From assembly GCA_020466095.1 (NCBI GenBank), contig CM035808.1, positions 186,001 to 250,000 on the forward strand: DNA of 64,000 bases. The letters run 5' to 3'. A program made the position numbers and the translations under genes. The notes beneath the pieces are model-generated. The model searched no databases. It was not told the DNA's origin and worked only from the letters and a program-made list of their open reading frames with translations. This DNA comes from Chlorops oryzae (lineage: Eukaryota; Arthropoda; Insecta; Diptera; Chloropidae). Shown piece after piece: positions 20,005 through 31,895 of this stretch (within the stretch, counting starts at the first letter, position 1; each line of letters starts with the position of its first letter).

Positions 20005-22344
20005 GGATCTAAGCATTTCGTTTTATGGGTTGATTTAAACTCTAGCGGTACTGTAGTAGCCAATTATCGTCGGAGTTGGGCTTAGTATCAAATTCTCATA
20101 TACGATTCCGAGATTAATTGGTTTCTACAACAACCCTGAATAAAACATTAAGCCTTCTAAAGATTTTTTTTTTTAAGCTGATCTTCTATGAAGATTTTCA
20201 AAACCATTATTGGAAAAATTTCTTGCAAAATCTGTAAGAATTCTGAATACACACTTGTATATAAACATTGTTCTACAAAATTTTAAACTCAGAATTTTAC
20301 GCAAATATTTCTTTATTACCCAAACATCCAAAAAAATATAAAATAATTTGCAGATATCAAACGTTTGATAAACCCTTCGAAGCTACTCGTGAGTGATTCT
20401 GGATGTTAGCATCCATTTCGTCACGGTGCCAGTTGTGCTCCCGAATCCTCGGAAGTCTCTTTTTTTTTAATAATACAGTTGAGTGTAAAGGTGTACCCGA
20501 AATTTAATGAGCGTATTCGTGTCGAAAGAATTTTGAGCGGTGTTAGGCTTTGATTAGAACCGAAGGCAGGTCATTATGAAATTTTTAATGCTTTGGTCTG
20601 ACCGGATGCAGTGTGAGATTGCCCAAAAAAAAAAAAAAATTGAAGGGTGTGAGAAAAAAATATTAAACTGGGCGTTTCATGCAATTGTGGATATACAAGG
20701 TGCCTCTGAATTCACAAAATGTCAATAAGAAAATAAAGAACTTGGAACGAAGACAATAGGTACTTTCAATCAACCAGTATGTTCGAAGCCATACAAAACT
20801 TTAAAGAGGGGAATTCTGAAACGTTTTCATCTAAATAAAAAAAAAGAAAAGAAAATAGTAAAAGCTTCTCCACTTCTCCATGTGAAGTGCTTGTACGTGC
20901 CGCAGATCTCGAAATAGCGTATCTCCGAATATAATTATACAACATACATACATACATACATACTAACTTACGCTCCATAGAAGAATGTGGAAGTTTTATT
21001 CCTTTGTTCTCTTTCTTTGTCATTCTTCCTCTCGTTTGATTGCTGATGTTGCTTGGACCCGGTAATTTTTTAAGTAGCCGTTTTTTACCTACATACATAT
21101 TTCAATTCTGCTTTCGATACTTTTTCCTTTTGATTGATATTGGCTCCTCTCTTGAAATCTCGTTTCCTTTGCCGCTCTAACACTTGTTTACGCTTGTACA
21201 ACAATAGCAGCAGCAGTGCGACGGCCAGCTATTTAGAGCGCCATCATTTTCGAATAGGCACGTAGAACTTCTTCACTGCTGACACCATCGACTACGGGAC
21301 CAACACGCAACGTCAGAAGCATTCATCGAAAACGGACGATAAAGGAGAATAATCCCGAAGGCAGCAACGCTCATCTGGCATTCGGTGCGTTCCGAACGCA
21401 TGCATGTTGCATGTTGGTTGGGTCTAATGAGCTGGTTCGATAGTAATCAGTGCACTTAATCATGTAGCTCGTAAGCTTCGCGTAAGCATTTCTCACGGCA
21501 TGGCCGTGCGTACGTCACTGGTAGTTGGTGGCTGGTTGATTGGACAGGAAAGCGGCGATATTGAATGAAAACAGCAATGTTAATATAAATATCACTTGAA
21601 AAAAAAACTTAATTTTCATTAATTTCCAACAGCGTCGTCATGGCTCGACGAATGATTTTGGGCCTGGATCTAGTGTAGTGCTCCATGATATGGAATATTC
21701 GGTTCATTAGCCAGCCTTATCGTTTGCACCCGACTCCCCGCCGGACACTACTCAATAAAATCCGATCTCTCGCTCTCGCTCACGCTCCCGGAGTTCGTCT
21801 TTCTTCGTCGTTGGAGTCGTTTTGAGTCGTTGGAGTTATGGCTTTTGTTGTCAAATACTTCGACATCTCAATAAATTCGCCGTCACCATGCTCTTAGAGC
21901 CTTTCAGAATGCAGGCGATAACATGCATTTCCAGATAATTGACTTATGCATTTACAATTTACGCACTCATTGAACGTATGAATGTATGTACGATGTGTGT
22001 GTGTGTGTGTGTGTCCATTTGAATGCATTGTATGCATGTGACTTCTTGAAATCGTGTTAGAGCACGAGTACAAACCATGAATATAATGCGTTCCGTTCGT
22101 ACATACACACATACATACAAACATGTTTGTACTCATGCATAACGAGATAAATTCGATCTAAATTGGGGTGTTTTTGATGATCTGTTAAGCAAGAAATTTC
22201 AATTTCATTTGTTATATCATCAGAATTTAATGGATTTCGAAAATAGAATAAGCCCACGTCAAAGAAATTGAGTGAAAGCTCTTTAAATCGGTTTTCTCAC
22301 AATGGTCAATCTCCCCCAGCGGTGGAGAGCTCGGAGCTCTTCAA
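20005..22344. other. Non-coding stretch
   Basis: No recognisable gene. It contains ATAC-type and (GT)n microsatellites (about 20,940-20,960 and 21,995-22,014) and a 15-A run near 20,625. Confidence 0.55.
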
Positions 22345-22440
22345 TCAAGCGTAATGCCCGATTCGCAATAGCGCAGGAATGCTTAAATGTTCAACACATG
22401 CAAACATATAGAACCAACTTAAATCAGCTGACGCCTATAA
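22345..22440 (+). repeat. Left-end fragment of the ATGCCTG...CAATAGC family
   Basis: AATGCCCGATTCGCAATAGCGC, then TTCAACACATGCAAACATATA and GAACCAACTTAAATCAGCTG, collinear with 43,494-43,590 and 26,226-26,310. Confidence 0.5.
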
Positions 22441-22559
22441 TTCTCATTTGGTTTGTAAAATGGGACACATTAAGACTCGGCGAAATTCTGAAGGTTTTTT
22501 ACGACGTGATGAAGCAAGAAGGTGTGTAAGATTATCTTATTTATTGGCTTGATAAAGAC

Positions 22560-23097
22560 GGGAAGCTATCGATAGTTTGATAATCGATAATTTCGATATT
22601 CGATGGATTTCACAATCAAATTTTTAATAATCGATCAATATTCAATAATCTATAGTTTAAACAATTGATAAGTTCAATAATCCGATAGTTTGAAGAATCG
22701 ATGATTTAAGTAATCGATAGTTCGACAATCGATAGTTCGACAATCGATAGTTCGACAATCGATAGTTTCTTTAATCGATAGTCAAAATTATCGATAGGTT
22801 CAACGATCGATTGTTTCAATAATCGATATTTTGAACAATTTATAGTTTCGATAATCGATAGTTTATAGAATCAATAGTTTTGATAATCGATCATTTTGAC
22901 AACCGATAATTTTTATAATCGAAAGATGAATTTTTAAGCGACTCTCGCCTTAATATAAAACACCACCTTCCCAATGATAAAGTAAATGTCCACGAAACAA
23001 AATTATCGATAACCTTCAAAAAAAAGCCATCAATGTTTTCGATAGTTTGAAACAATAGATATTATCGATAGTGCTATCGATTGTTTCTCCAGGTCTA
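22560..23097 (+). mobile_element. CGATAG-word array, truncated hAT-type element
   Basis: From 22,566 to 22,925 the motif ATCGATAG and variants recur about every 10-20 bp (AATCGATAGTTCGAC repeated several times near 22,711-22,765); exact TATCGATA occurs at least twice. The right end at 22,999-23,097 aligns with 1-90 and ends CTCCAGGTCTA, one base from CCAGCTCTA. The left terminus is not recognisable. Confidence 0.65.
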
Positions 23098-23334
23098 CAT
23101 TCTAAGCAAAGCATTAACAAATAAGCAAAGGCCTGGCTAGACTTTACTGGGCTGGCCCAAAATATAAGCTAGGAAAATCTAGCCCAGAGCCCTTGCAAAA
23201 TCTAGTTAAAATTTCCAGCTCGCATACGAAATTCGTATATTATTATTATTTTTTATTCGAATAAACTCCATCTAGAGCCAATAGTTCGAGGGTTAACAAT
23301 AACATTTACTGCGAAAAAAAAAATGTTTCCAATT

Positions 23335-23422
23335 AGAGTGAAACCTCTACTTACGGGCATCTCCCATAAGCGGTCAAAAAGGCCGCGAGCGTCGGTCTGC
23401 GCTTATGGGATCTTTCACTGTA
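23335..23422. mobile_element. Very small MITE-like inverted repeat
   Basis: AGAGTGAAACCTCTAC...TCTCCCATAAGCG faces CGCTTATGGGATCTTTCACTGTA. The inverted arms have one gap. CAGTGAAACCTC-type ends are seen in small insect DNA elements. Class not assigned. Confidence 0.4.
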
Positions 23423-26225
23423 TTTTTAGATTTCATGGAGATTACAGGGTTAAATATTATAAGAAGTAACTAAATAAAAATAATTTACTTCCTATTCTCA
23501 CACCTAATTTTAACCTTTACTCGCGATGACGGATGTGACTCGAATTACAGCTCCAATAGCAGCTTTAAGGCCACTTAAAAAAGCTTAATTTAAATCCTTT
23601 GAATTTTGCTGATTTTGTCATCGAACGATCCGCTTGAGAGCAGTACACCTCCTCGCTCCTCGTCGCTCACCACAAAGCAAAACCACATCTATAGCTCTTT
23701 TTTAAGCCAATAAAGCAAATTTTGCGGAAACACTAACTCAACTCAAAAGGGAAATTGATGTGTGAGCAGCCGCTGCCGCTTCCGCAGCCACTGCCACTGC
23801 GATTGTGCTTCTGATGTGGTTGCTGCCACCACTGCAAGATGGCAAGTGGAAAAATATTTTTAAAATGTTGGAATTACTTTCCCCACGGGGCTTGATGAAA
23901 TGCGTTAAAAATTTATGTCGCCAAATATTTGAAATTTATTATTGCACACCATTCGAAAGGCGGCGGCGGTGGCGGCGGCCACGGCACACAGCATCAGCTA
24001 GTCAAAGGGACAAAAGCGACGTAATTATGCATTGCACCGCGGCGCCGATGAAACCGAACCGAACCGAAGCTCCGAACAATTGCGAAAAGGTCGCGTATGG
24101 AAATTGCATTTATGGCTGGCGTGCACATAGAGCGCAGACCCGGCCCCGCGGCCGTGCTGTTCCAGTTTTAATTTATTTTTAATTGTTTCGAAAAATTAAA
24201 ATCCATATTAAAGCGGGATTTTTTTTCCCCGATCAATTCTGGCATTTTCAATTCGGCGCGCATAAATAAAGAACAACAACAACAACACAGCGGGGACCAA
24301 TCGCTGCGTCCGCAATAACCAATAAATGAAGCCTCCGTAAACGACTGGCTGCGGCTTGGGAGTCATGCATCCAGCGGAGGAGGGATGCAGCGATCTGCCA
24401 GCTAAAGAGCTTCAGAAATTGGGCGATGTCCGTTCAGCTTGAATTAATTGACAGGCGATAAGTTGAGCCAAATGTACCGTTTGTGGTTGCACATTTTTTC
24501 CCCTCCTCCCCGTCCCCTTTTTTTATTCAGTGTGTTTTCATGCTATTCTGCCTTTGATGCTTTGGCTTTGACTCGCCGATAATGCCGCTTGCCGTCCTGC
24601 CATGTTGCCTGTTTCTCAGTTGTCAGTTCGTGCTGAATGTGCCCAACAGAAAAGCTGTCAAGAAATCGTGTCAGCAACACTAGCACAAAGGTTCCAGGCT
24701 AAATCCTTCACTCGCCGAGCGAACGTACATCCTAGTACGCAGCACTCAGCACTCAGAACTCGGCGCCACTCAAAGCTCGAAGGGAGCTTTTCTAATGCGA
24801 GCACTTTGTCTTCGCAATCATCCATCCGTGCGGACAATGGGCCAACGCGGCTGGGATCTCTGAATCGTGGATCTGGAAGCGTCGCATCTTTCAGCTCGGG
24901 CTTGAGAAGCTTTCATTTCATTGCCATTTCTTCTCCTTTAAAATTTCATTTTTCTCTTCCATTTCACATCCGATGTGCGTGTTTATACATGTACCTAACT
25001 ACGAGTATTTCCCCTTTTTGGCGTTGACAGGCGAAGCCAAAACGGACAAGACGCTTCGCTTGAATGTCGCTTTGACATCGCCTGACGACCGACCGACCGA
25101 CCGACCGAACTTCGCATTCATTCGGACGGGATGTTGTCGCCATTTCTTTCGCGCAGCTTTCTTCTTCCTTGTATTTTATGTTTCTCATTATCGGGGAGCG
25201 TCGAGCTCAGCACTTTGATAAAAATAAATTGCTCCTGCAGGTTTTAAAAAAAAAAAAAATAATAAAAGCAAAGGAAAAGAACAGAAGAGAGAAAAAAAAA
25301 TCAAAACAAAAGCAGAACGTATAAGTACCTTGCACCGTGAAGGAGCCCGGGGCCCACATCTGAACACGTATGTATGAGTGTATGAGTGTCAGCGCGCTGC
25401 TTCCGGAGAGCAGCGAGGCAGGCAAGCAGCAGTTAGGCTAAAATGCATCACACATGCTCCCCCTGCATGTACTGTGAGCGGGGTGAGCGGGGTGAGCGGG
25501 GTTAGTTCGTTTTGTCTCGATTTTTTGAAATTTCTGAAACGTGCTCAACTTTTATGCATATCTACAAGTACTGTGCAAGTGGAGTGGCTTGGTACATAGA
25601 AAGCCCCACAATCGATAGAATATGTACAGGCGCATAGAAACACACACACACTCACACATTAGCACTAACACGTACATGTACGTTGCAGGCTATTGCGGCT
25701 AAAATATCAAGATAAGATTGGATTTTCCAAGCAGCCGCAGCAAGAGTTCGATGTACCACATCAACGGGGAAATCTTGCTGGAGCGCCGAATTTCCACACA
25801 TATGACGAGACGAGGCCTTTTCCATTAAGTGCATAAAAACCAGAATATTTCCATTTGAAAATTATATATACATATGTATGGATGTATGTGTATATGTGTG
25901 TATGGAGGCTTGTGCATGAGCAGATGATGCCTACTGACCTGCACTCAAAGCTTTCATCGCTTTCGCAGCCTGCTGAGGCGGATAAATCGCTCTATAAAAA
26001 AGAATTAGTGCTGAGCGTGCAACAAAGAGCCTTCAAAATTCCAGCAGAACGCCAAAAATCCTAACCCTACCAAAATAGGATCCACACGATATCAATCAGA
26101 GTTAAAAAAGCACGCGACTGCCGAACAAAAAAAATAAGTGGCGTCCAGAGAAGGTTCATCGTAACTGTATTCCAAAAAATTTTAAATTAATTCGATTTGA
26201 GGGCTCTTTTGAGAATTAATGACCT
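23423..26225. other. Non-coding stretch, somewhat richer in GC
   Basis: GC-richer patches (23,950-24,150, 24,600-25,600) could be regulatory DNA but hold no recognisable exon. A GTGAGCGGG repeat of three units lies at 25,476-25,502. Confidence 0.45.
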
Positions 26226-26318
26226 AATGCCTGGTTTCCAATAGCGCGAAAATTCCTTCAGACATTCAGCAAAGGTGAACGTATGGATCCGATTACAATC
26301 GAATGCGCGTAACTGCTT
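26226..26318 (+). repeat. Left-end fragment of the ATGCCTG...CAATAGC family
   Basis: AATGCCTGGTTTCCAATAGCGC then CATTCAGCAAAGGTGAACG and ATTACAATCGAATGCGCG. It is interrupted by the next MITE. Confidence 0.5.
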
Positions 26319-26319
26319 T

Positions 26320-26558
26320 TACCCAGCAAACATTAAGAATCCCAAATGAGTCATTAATGGATCCGTTTTCGGAGTGTGAGCCCTCATAAAGAGCTCATTT
26401 AGTAGTCCAAAATGTACTCGCGAAGGTCGTCCGAAATCCGGAGCCCATATTGGAAGTCATACATTTATGACTGCTTCCGTACTCTTGGTTGATATATGAG
26501 TGTTTATTTCTCATTCCGGGCTCGTATTTCTGAGCACTCCGAATAGGTTCGCTGGGTA
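26320..26558. mobile_element. MITE with TACCCAGCRAAC ends
   Basis: About 239 bp from TACCCAGCAAAC to GTTCGCTGGGTA (11 of 12 matches inverted). Words GAGTC/GACTC and GAGC occur near both ends. No protein frame. Target duplication not clear. Confidence 0.5.
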
Positions 26559-26565
26559 TACAGTA

Positions 26566-27084
26566 CACAGCGGAAAATTATCTCCTGCATGACAATGTCA
26601 TCAGTGATGTCATCGATGACATATAGGTGACATTGTCATGCATGACATCTTGGCCGACATGTCATCGTGGAGGGATGCAGTTAACGTGCTTGAATCTCAT
26701 TGGCTATTGAAATTTAAAGAAGGTTTTAGCGTCAGTTGAAGTTGCGTAGATGATGAGTGCTCAACTCAGAATCTGAAGATCGCGGGTTCGAGCCCTGCCT
26801 GAGGCGAACAAAAATTGTTAAAAATAGATTTTTTTTTAATTGCGAATTATCCAAAGAGAGGGCAAATAAAAGAAGTTGTCAAACTGACATTTAGAGAGAA
26901 AAGAGCAAATGTGCTGCTCTCTCAAATGTTTTTTTTGCCATCGCACCCCCTAGCATGACAGTCACCGGTGATTTTACTGTCCAGCTCCTGTACAAATGTC
27001 ATACAAAGTGTCATATGAATTGTCATGCATATCGGATCCAAATGGACTCCATCGATGATGTCAGCGGGACATTTTCCGCTGGAT
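26566..27084 (+). mobile_element. TIR element D: CAGCGGAAAAT ends, GTCAT/ATGAC words, tRNA-like segment
   Basis: Left CAGCGGAAAAT (26568) and right ATTTTCCGCTG (27,071-27,081) are inverted and exact. GTCATC/GATGAC/TGTCAT words crowd 26,590-26,665 and 26,955-27,065. A tRNA-like segment with TTGCGTAGATGATGAG (A-box-like) and GGGTTCGAGCCC (B box) lies in the middle at 26,746-26,812. It has the same plan as elements A, B and C. Words continue a little past the right end, so the border may be further out. Confidence 0.5.
26746..26812 (+). repeat. tRNA-like segment of element D
   Basis: A-box-like TTGCGTAGATGA and perfect B box GGTTCGAGCCC, then GCCTGAGGCGAACAAAAA. The GAGGCGA 3' end equals that of the tRNA-like segments in elements A and C. 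A T run follows at about 26,829. Confidence 0.5.
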
Positions 27085-27200
27085 ATCGTTTATGTCATGT
27101 CTGTATATATCTGATTGCCTATTCGGATCTGCATAGAAATTATTAAGGAACAAAAGTACTTTTTACGCATTCTTCAATTCGGGACTTAAAATTTACCCAC

Positions 27201-27899
27201 TTAAGGGGGTCTTTTCATTAAAAACCCGTTTTTTGGACCCTTTTTAAAAAAATTCTTATTTGAAAACGCAAAGAATAATTGAAAACTTTTTTTATTTATT
27301 GTATTACAAAAGGTTCAAAGTAAATAAAGCGTCGATACGTGGGCTGTTCAAAAAGTAATGAGACTTCAAAGTTGGTGGTGAAAAAAAAAGGTGTCGTCAC
27401 GGCGGCCACGATTCTGGGTCTCCGGAGCGTCCGAAATGGAAAAAAAAACGGGGTTATAATTAGTATAGATGTAATTCTCGGGTGAACCTCAAGCTTAATT
27501 TTGTGATTTTTTTTGACAAAATGGCGGCCATTCAAAAAAAAAAAATTTCCATTTCGGGTTTTTTTTTTGTAGTTTAGTGTAAAAAAAAAAATAGTAAAAA
27601 TTTTTTAAAAATTATGGTCGAGGTTCACCCGAAAATGGTGACAATTCTGCGTCGATTCCACCTTGTTTCATGAAAATCGGTTCAGTTGAACTGGAGATAT
27701 CATGGCCGCCAGTTCGAAAAACGTGGTTTCGAGATAAACGCGTTTAAAGTTTGAAGCAACGCAAAAATTACTCGTTTTAGCGCAGATCTTGCTCGACAAA
27801 GAAGGCTATATCCTCTAAACTATTTCGAATTTCAAAAAATCCTTTTAGGGGCATATTCACAACTACCCAAGCTATAAATAAATGCAAAAAAAAAAAGTC
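27201..27899. mobile_element. 700-bp repeat family R, copy 1 (right end missing)
   Basis: It starts TTAAGGGGGTCTTTTCATTA and is collinear with the complete copy at 33070-33820 (shared GTGGGCTGTTCAAAAAGTAA, GGCGGCCACGATTC, AATTCTCGGGTGAACCTC). It stops at AAAAAGTCG without the right terminus. No transposase-like frame. Confidence 0.85.
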
Positions 27900-30055
27900 G
27901 AAAAATTTTAAATGGCAATATTTGGAATCGAATACAAAAAATCTGAACTATAAAGAATCCATTCTGAGAATTGAAATTTCCTTCGGAAAAATTTTCTTCA
28001 ACGTTTCAATTTATCAATCTTCGAAGACGGGAACTGGTTGACAAAAAAAAAAAAAATTCATTTCATTTTCTCGAAGCGCGGAAGACCATGGAATTAGTTC
28101 GCCTTGAGTCGTCTGATGCCAGCAATTTCGCTTAGCGAGGCATCGAACAGCTTTCTCCGCGTCAGCTTAAATTCGTTCTCCATGTATGTATGTGTGTGTT
28201 TGAGTGAGAGTGTGAGTGAGAGTGCTGGTGCGGGTGTGCTTGTGTGTGTGTGCAGCTGCCATTAAAAATATTTAAGAAAAATCCATTTCAAGAACTATAT
28301 TTACAATTATTGTGGCTTTATGGCCTGCCGACCTCAGCCGGTGTTGATGGCGGCAAGGGAGCGGCGGCGCAGTGAAGTCTAAAGTCGTATTTTTCAAATT
28401 CTAATCTTGCAATAGCAATTTAGGCAATGTGCAGGAGATAATCTCCGACAAGAAATAGGGGAGAAGCAGCAGCGCTAACGACGGCGTTGACGTCTTTGAA
28501 AAGAGGTCTTCCTTGGGCTGTCGTGGGCTGTTGGCTTGGAATTGCGGCTGAGCAGCTGAGCGGCTGAGTGAGTGTGTGGGAGCAGCGCGCTAAGGCGATG
28601 ACAATTCTCTGCGTTGTTATTTTAAATCCTCGCGAAAAGGCTCAGTTCGACTTGGTTAGATGCTCCGAAATCGAAAAACACAGGCCTCCGCCGCTCGGTG
28701 ATGGCGCTGGTGGCGGCGACAATAAATTACAGGGAAAATTGCCCAATTTCTCAATGGATGTCTTTAGCGTTTGCCTTTGGTATTTGTATTAGTATTTTGT
28801 CGTTACTTTTACATTCGGTATATTCGGTGTATGGGGGAAAGAGAGGCTGCCATGTCGAAGATTGGCGACCGAAATTCTAAGTACTTTGTTTATTTATCTG
28901 AAAACGCAGTTGGTGTGGTGTAGTTGCGGTAGCACAAACTGCTGGATGGCATTCCTCCTCTAGCTCCAGCTCCACCGCGAGCCGAGGTACTTCCAATGAA
29001 AAGTAGCGAAAGTGAATAGAAGATTGCTGAGTAGTGAATGGAACGCGATCCTTAAAATTGACAGCTTCATACATTGGAGGTAAGAATACCATTAATTATC
29101 GACGAAAGCTACTCGTATCCGTACGTTGGCCCCTTCCCGTATTGTGACCGAGAATTCGCCGCATTCCGCATTCACTTCGAGATATTACAAATTGAGACCA
29201 CATCCGTTGTGCTCGGCTTTCTTCCCTTCCCTTCCCTTCGCTCGATGAAGTGTTCATCTAAAAATAGCCGATGGGGTGCACTGACTCTTCCTTGGAACTG
29301 CCTCGATAGAGGGATATGGATAGGGAGCGATGCGATATTGAGATATGCGCATAAATGCTTTGCCCACGCTTATGTGTTTCTGGAAATACATGCGATGGCG
29401 AGTTCCCTGGAAGCACTTTTAAATAAAAGTCCTGACGACACAAGAAAACCGAAGGAAGATGTTTATGATTTTTATGTGTGAAATTATAAGCAGCAAATGT
29501 GTGTGCGCTCTCAGCTGAAGAAATGGGGGAGCAAAATGTTGCAAGAGAAAAGGGGAATGAATTTCTTAAAATACATACCTTAGATCCGGTATAAGTTACG
29601 GTTCGGTGTAAAAATTCTTTTAGTCAATTTACTCTCAATATCTTATAACATCTTGTATTAATTTTTTTTTTTTCGCTATGAATTTTACAACTTTTCGCCA
29701 CACTTTTTGCACTTCGTTTGGGAATTTGTTTGCCATCCCGTACGCTGTTCGGAGAAAGATACACGTTTTAAATTTGAAACAGACAGCAAAACAACAAGAA
29801 AGAGGAAGTTGGTATCTGCCTTGATTTGAACATCTTTTCGCTGTTGCCTTTTCTTTCTCTATTTTCAGTAGGGCCGAGGATTGACCCAGCTGGAATACTC
29901 TTCAATTTTATAAGCGACAAAGTGCTTATACACTTTCATATTTGAAAGAGAATTTGTAGATTTTACCTTTGGCCAATTACCAGCGTTGCCAGATGTTCCG
30001 CCTTACCCCTTTGGCTTCGAATTTGAATGTTTTTTTTACAAAAATTTAGAAAATT
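27900..30055. other. Non-coding stretch
   Basis: Longest frame is 135 codons (29,074-29,481), with no recognisable similarity and no splice context. (GT)n near 28,190-28,250. Confidence 0.5.
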
Positions 30056-30059
30056 CGAC

Positions 30060-30091
30060 TTTCTTTTCTCTCTCTCTCTATCTCTATCTAC

Positions 30092-30142
<51 letters not shown>

Positions 30143-30193
30143 TTATATCTATCTCTCTTTATATCTATCTCTCTTTCTATCTATCTATCTTTA

Positions 30194-30224
<31 letters not shown>

Positions 30225-30234
30225 TTCTCTATCA

Positions 30235-30316
<82 letters not shown>

Positions 30317-30399
30317 ATCACTCTCTCTCTGTCTCTATCACTCTCTGTCTCTCTCTCTATCTCTATCTCTATCTCTCTGTCTCTCTCTATAACTCTCTC

Positions 30400-30430
<31 letters not shown>

Positions 30431-30576
30431 ATCTACCTCTCTCTCTCTCTCTCTCTCTTATATCTATCTCTCTTTCTATCTATCTATCTCTATATCTCTC
30501 TCTCTGTCTCTCTCTCTCTCTTTCTATCTATCTCTCTCTATCACTCTCTCTGTCTCTGTCTCTCTCTCTCTCTCGT

Positions 30577-30608
<32 letters not shown>

Positions 30609-30640
30609 TCTCTCTTTCTTCTCTCTCTCTCTCTTCTCTA

Positions 30641-30683
<43 letters not shown>

Positions 30684-30702
30684 AGCACTCTCTCTCTCTC
30701 TG

Positions 30703-30734
<32 letters not shown>

Positions 30735-30852
30735 TCTCTATTACTCTCTCTCTATCTCTGTCTCTGTCTCTATCTCTCTCTATCTCTCTCTGTCTCTCTC
30801 TGTCTCTCTCTCTGTCTCTCTCTCTGTCTCTCTCTCTCTGTCTCTCTCTCTT
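30060..30852. repeat. 790-bp (CT)n polypyrimidine tract
   Basis: Almost pure C/T on + with scattered TATCTAT, TGTC and AGCAC interruptions. The - strand is GAGAGAG throughout, so it offers dozens of GAGA-factor-type sites and can form a triplex. The long Ser/Leu frames across it are a by-product of the repeat. Confidence 0.97.
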
Positions 30853-31477
30853 TGCAAGAAGATTCGTTTGGCAACGCTGCCAAACACCATCCTACAGAGA
30901 ATTGTCTGCAATTCGAGGAAAGAAAATTGTGGATGATGTCTTTGATGTCTTTAACGTCAGATTTCCTGCTGGGCAGCTGTTTAAAGCTTAAGAAACGCAA
31001 CCCACGCACGCAAATAATAAAAGCTGTTAAGCTTCAGCAAATTAGAATAGACGCATAGCGGGGTCGGGGAGGCACATCGTTCTTTTTTTTATCATCAGTG
31101 CTGGTATCCTTTAATTGCTCCTTGCAATGTGAATTTCTTGTTCTTTTAGAGAAAAGTTGGAAAACATTTATTGAGAGATATTGTAAAGAGTAGAAGGCCC
31201 TTTTTTCATACCCGTTCCGAAACATTACTCAATATAACTTTAAAAAAAAATGAATAAGTCGACTTAAGCAGACTAAAAGGCTCCAAATGAGCACGGAATT
31301 GAGTGGAAGAGTTGTTTTGTTGTTGCACCAAAGTCCTTGACTGTCTGTCATTCTTACAAAAGAATCCGACTTATGAGGAAGCTTTTTTCCTTGACGCACC
31401 TCATTCTCTACTGTCGTATTTATATAGTCAATAGACAATGTCACAAGGTATTTTTCTTTAATTTAAGCCTAATCTTG
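30853..31477. other. Non-coding stretch
   Basis: No recognisable gene or element. Confidence 0.5.
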
Positions 31478-31895
31478 TATGGAGACCCCCCTAAAGAGGG
31501 GAGATAGAGGGTAGCTATGTTCGAAGAAAATGTTTAGGGTAAAAAAATAATAGGGGTCAGTCATACATATCATCTCTCTAGGAGGGGTTTGACTGTAGTG
31601 ACGGCCATTTTTAATGAAAATTTGATAAAATGAAGGTAATTTTGTATGGGGGCCCCCTCAAGGAGGGGAGATAGGGGGTAAGTATATTTGGGTGAAATGT
31701 GTAAAATAAAATAATAGTTGAGATTAGTCATACATTTTAACCCATTTATGCCATTGGTGCGTGGTTTGCACCAATTTTATAAAAAGGGAACTTTTATATG
31801 GGAGCCTCCTTAAGGAGGGGAGATAGGGGGAAAGTTTGTTCAGATAAAATGTTACGGGGGAAAAATTAATGGGGGTCGCTCTCACATTTTACCTA
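31478..31895 (+). repeat. Three diverged tandem units with GGGGAGATAGGGGG
   Basis: Units start near 31,478, 31,643 and 31,790: TTGTATGGGGGCCCCCT, AAGGAGGGGAGATAGGGGGT, then a TTCGG/TTTGGG-type spacer and AATAATAGGGGTCAGTCATAC. Spacing is about 150-165 bp. They are diverged, so the array is old or part of a larger unrecognised element. Confidence 0.7.

Noticed and set aside
22560..22925. CRISPR-like array because of regular short repeats
   Set aside because: Repeats are 8-10 nt, spacers are not unique or of fixed length, and the genome is eukaryotic.
24602..25027. 141-codon open frame
   Set aside because: Ser/Arg-rich, no family features, no codon pattern like rst; probably chance.
29074..29481. 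135-codon open frame
   Set aside because: No recognisable similarity, mixed composition, no splice or promoter context; chance frame in a GC-richer patch.
29986..30936. 316-codon open frame rich in Ser and Leu
   Set aside because: It is the translation of the (CT)n tract and has no meaning as a protein.
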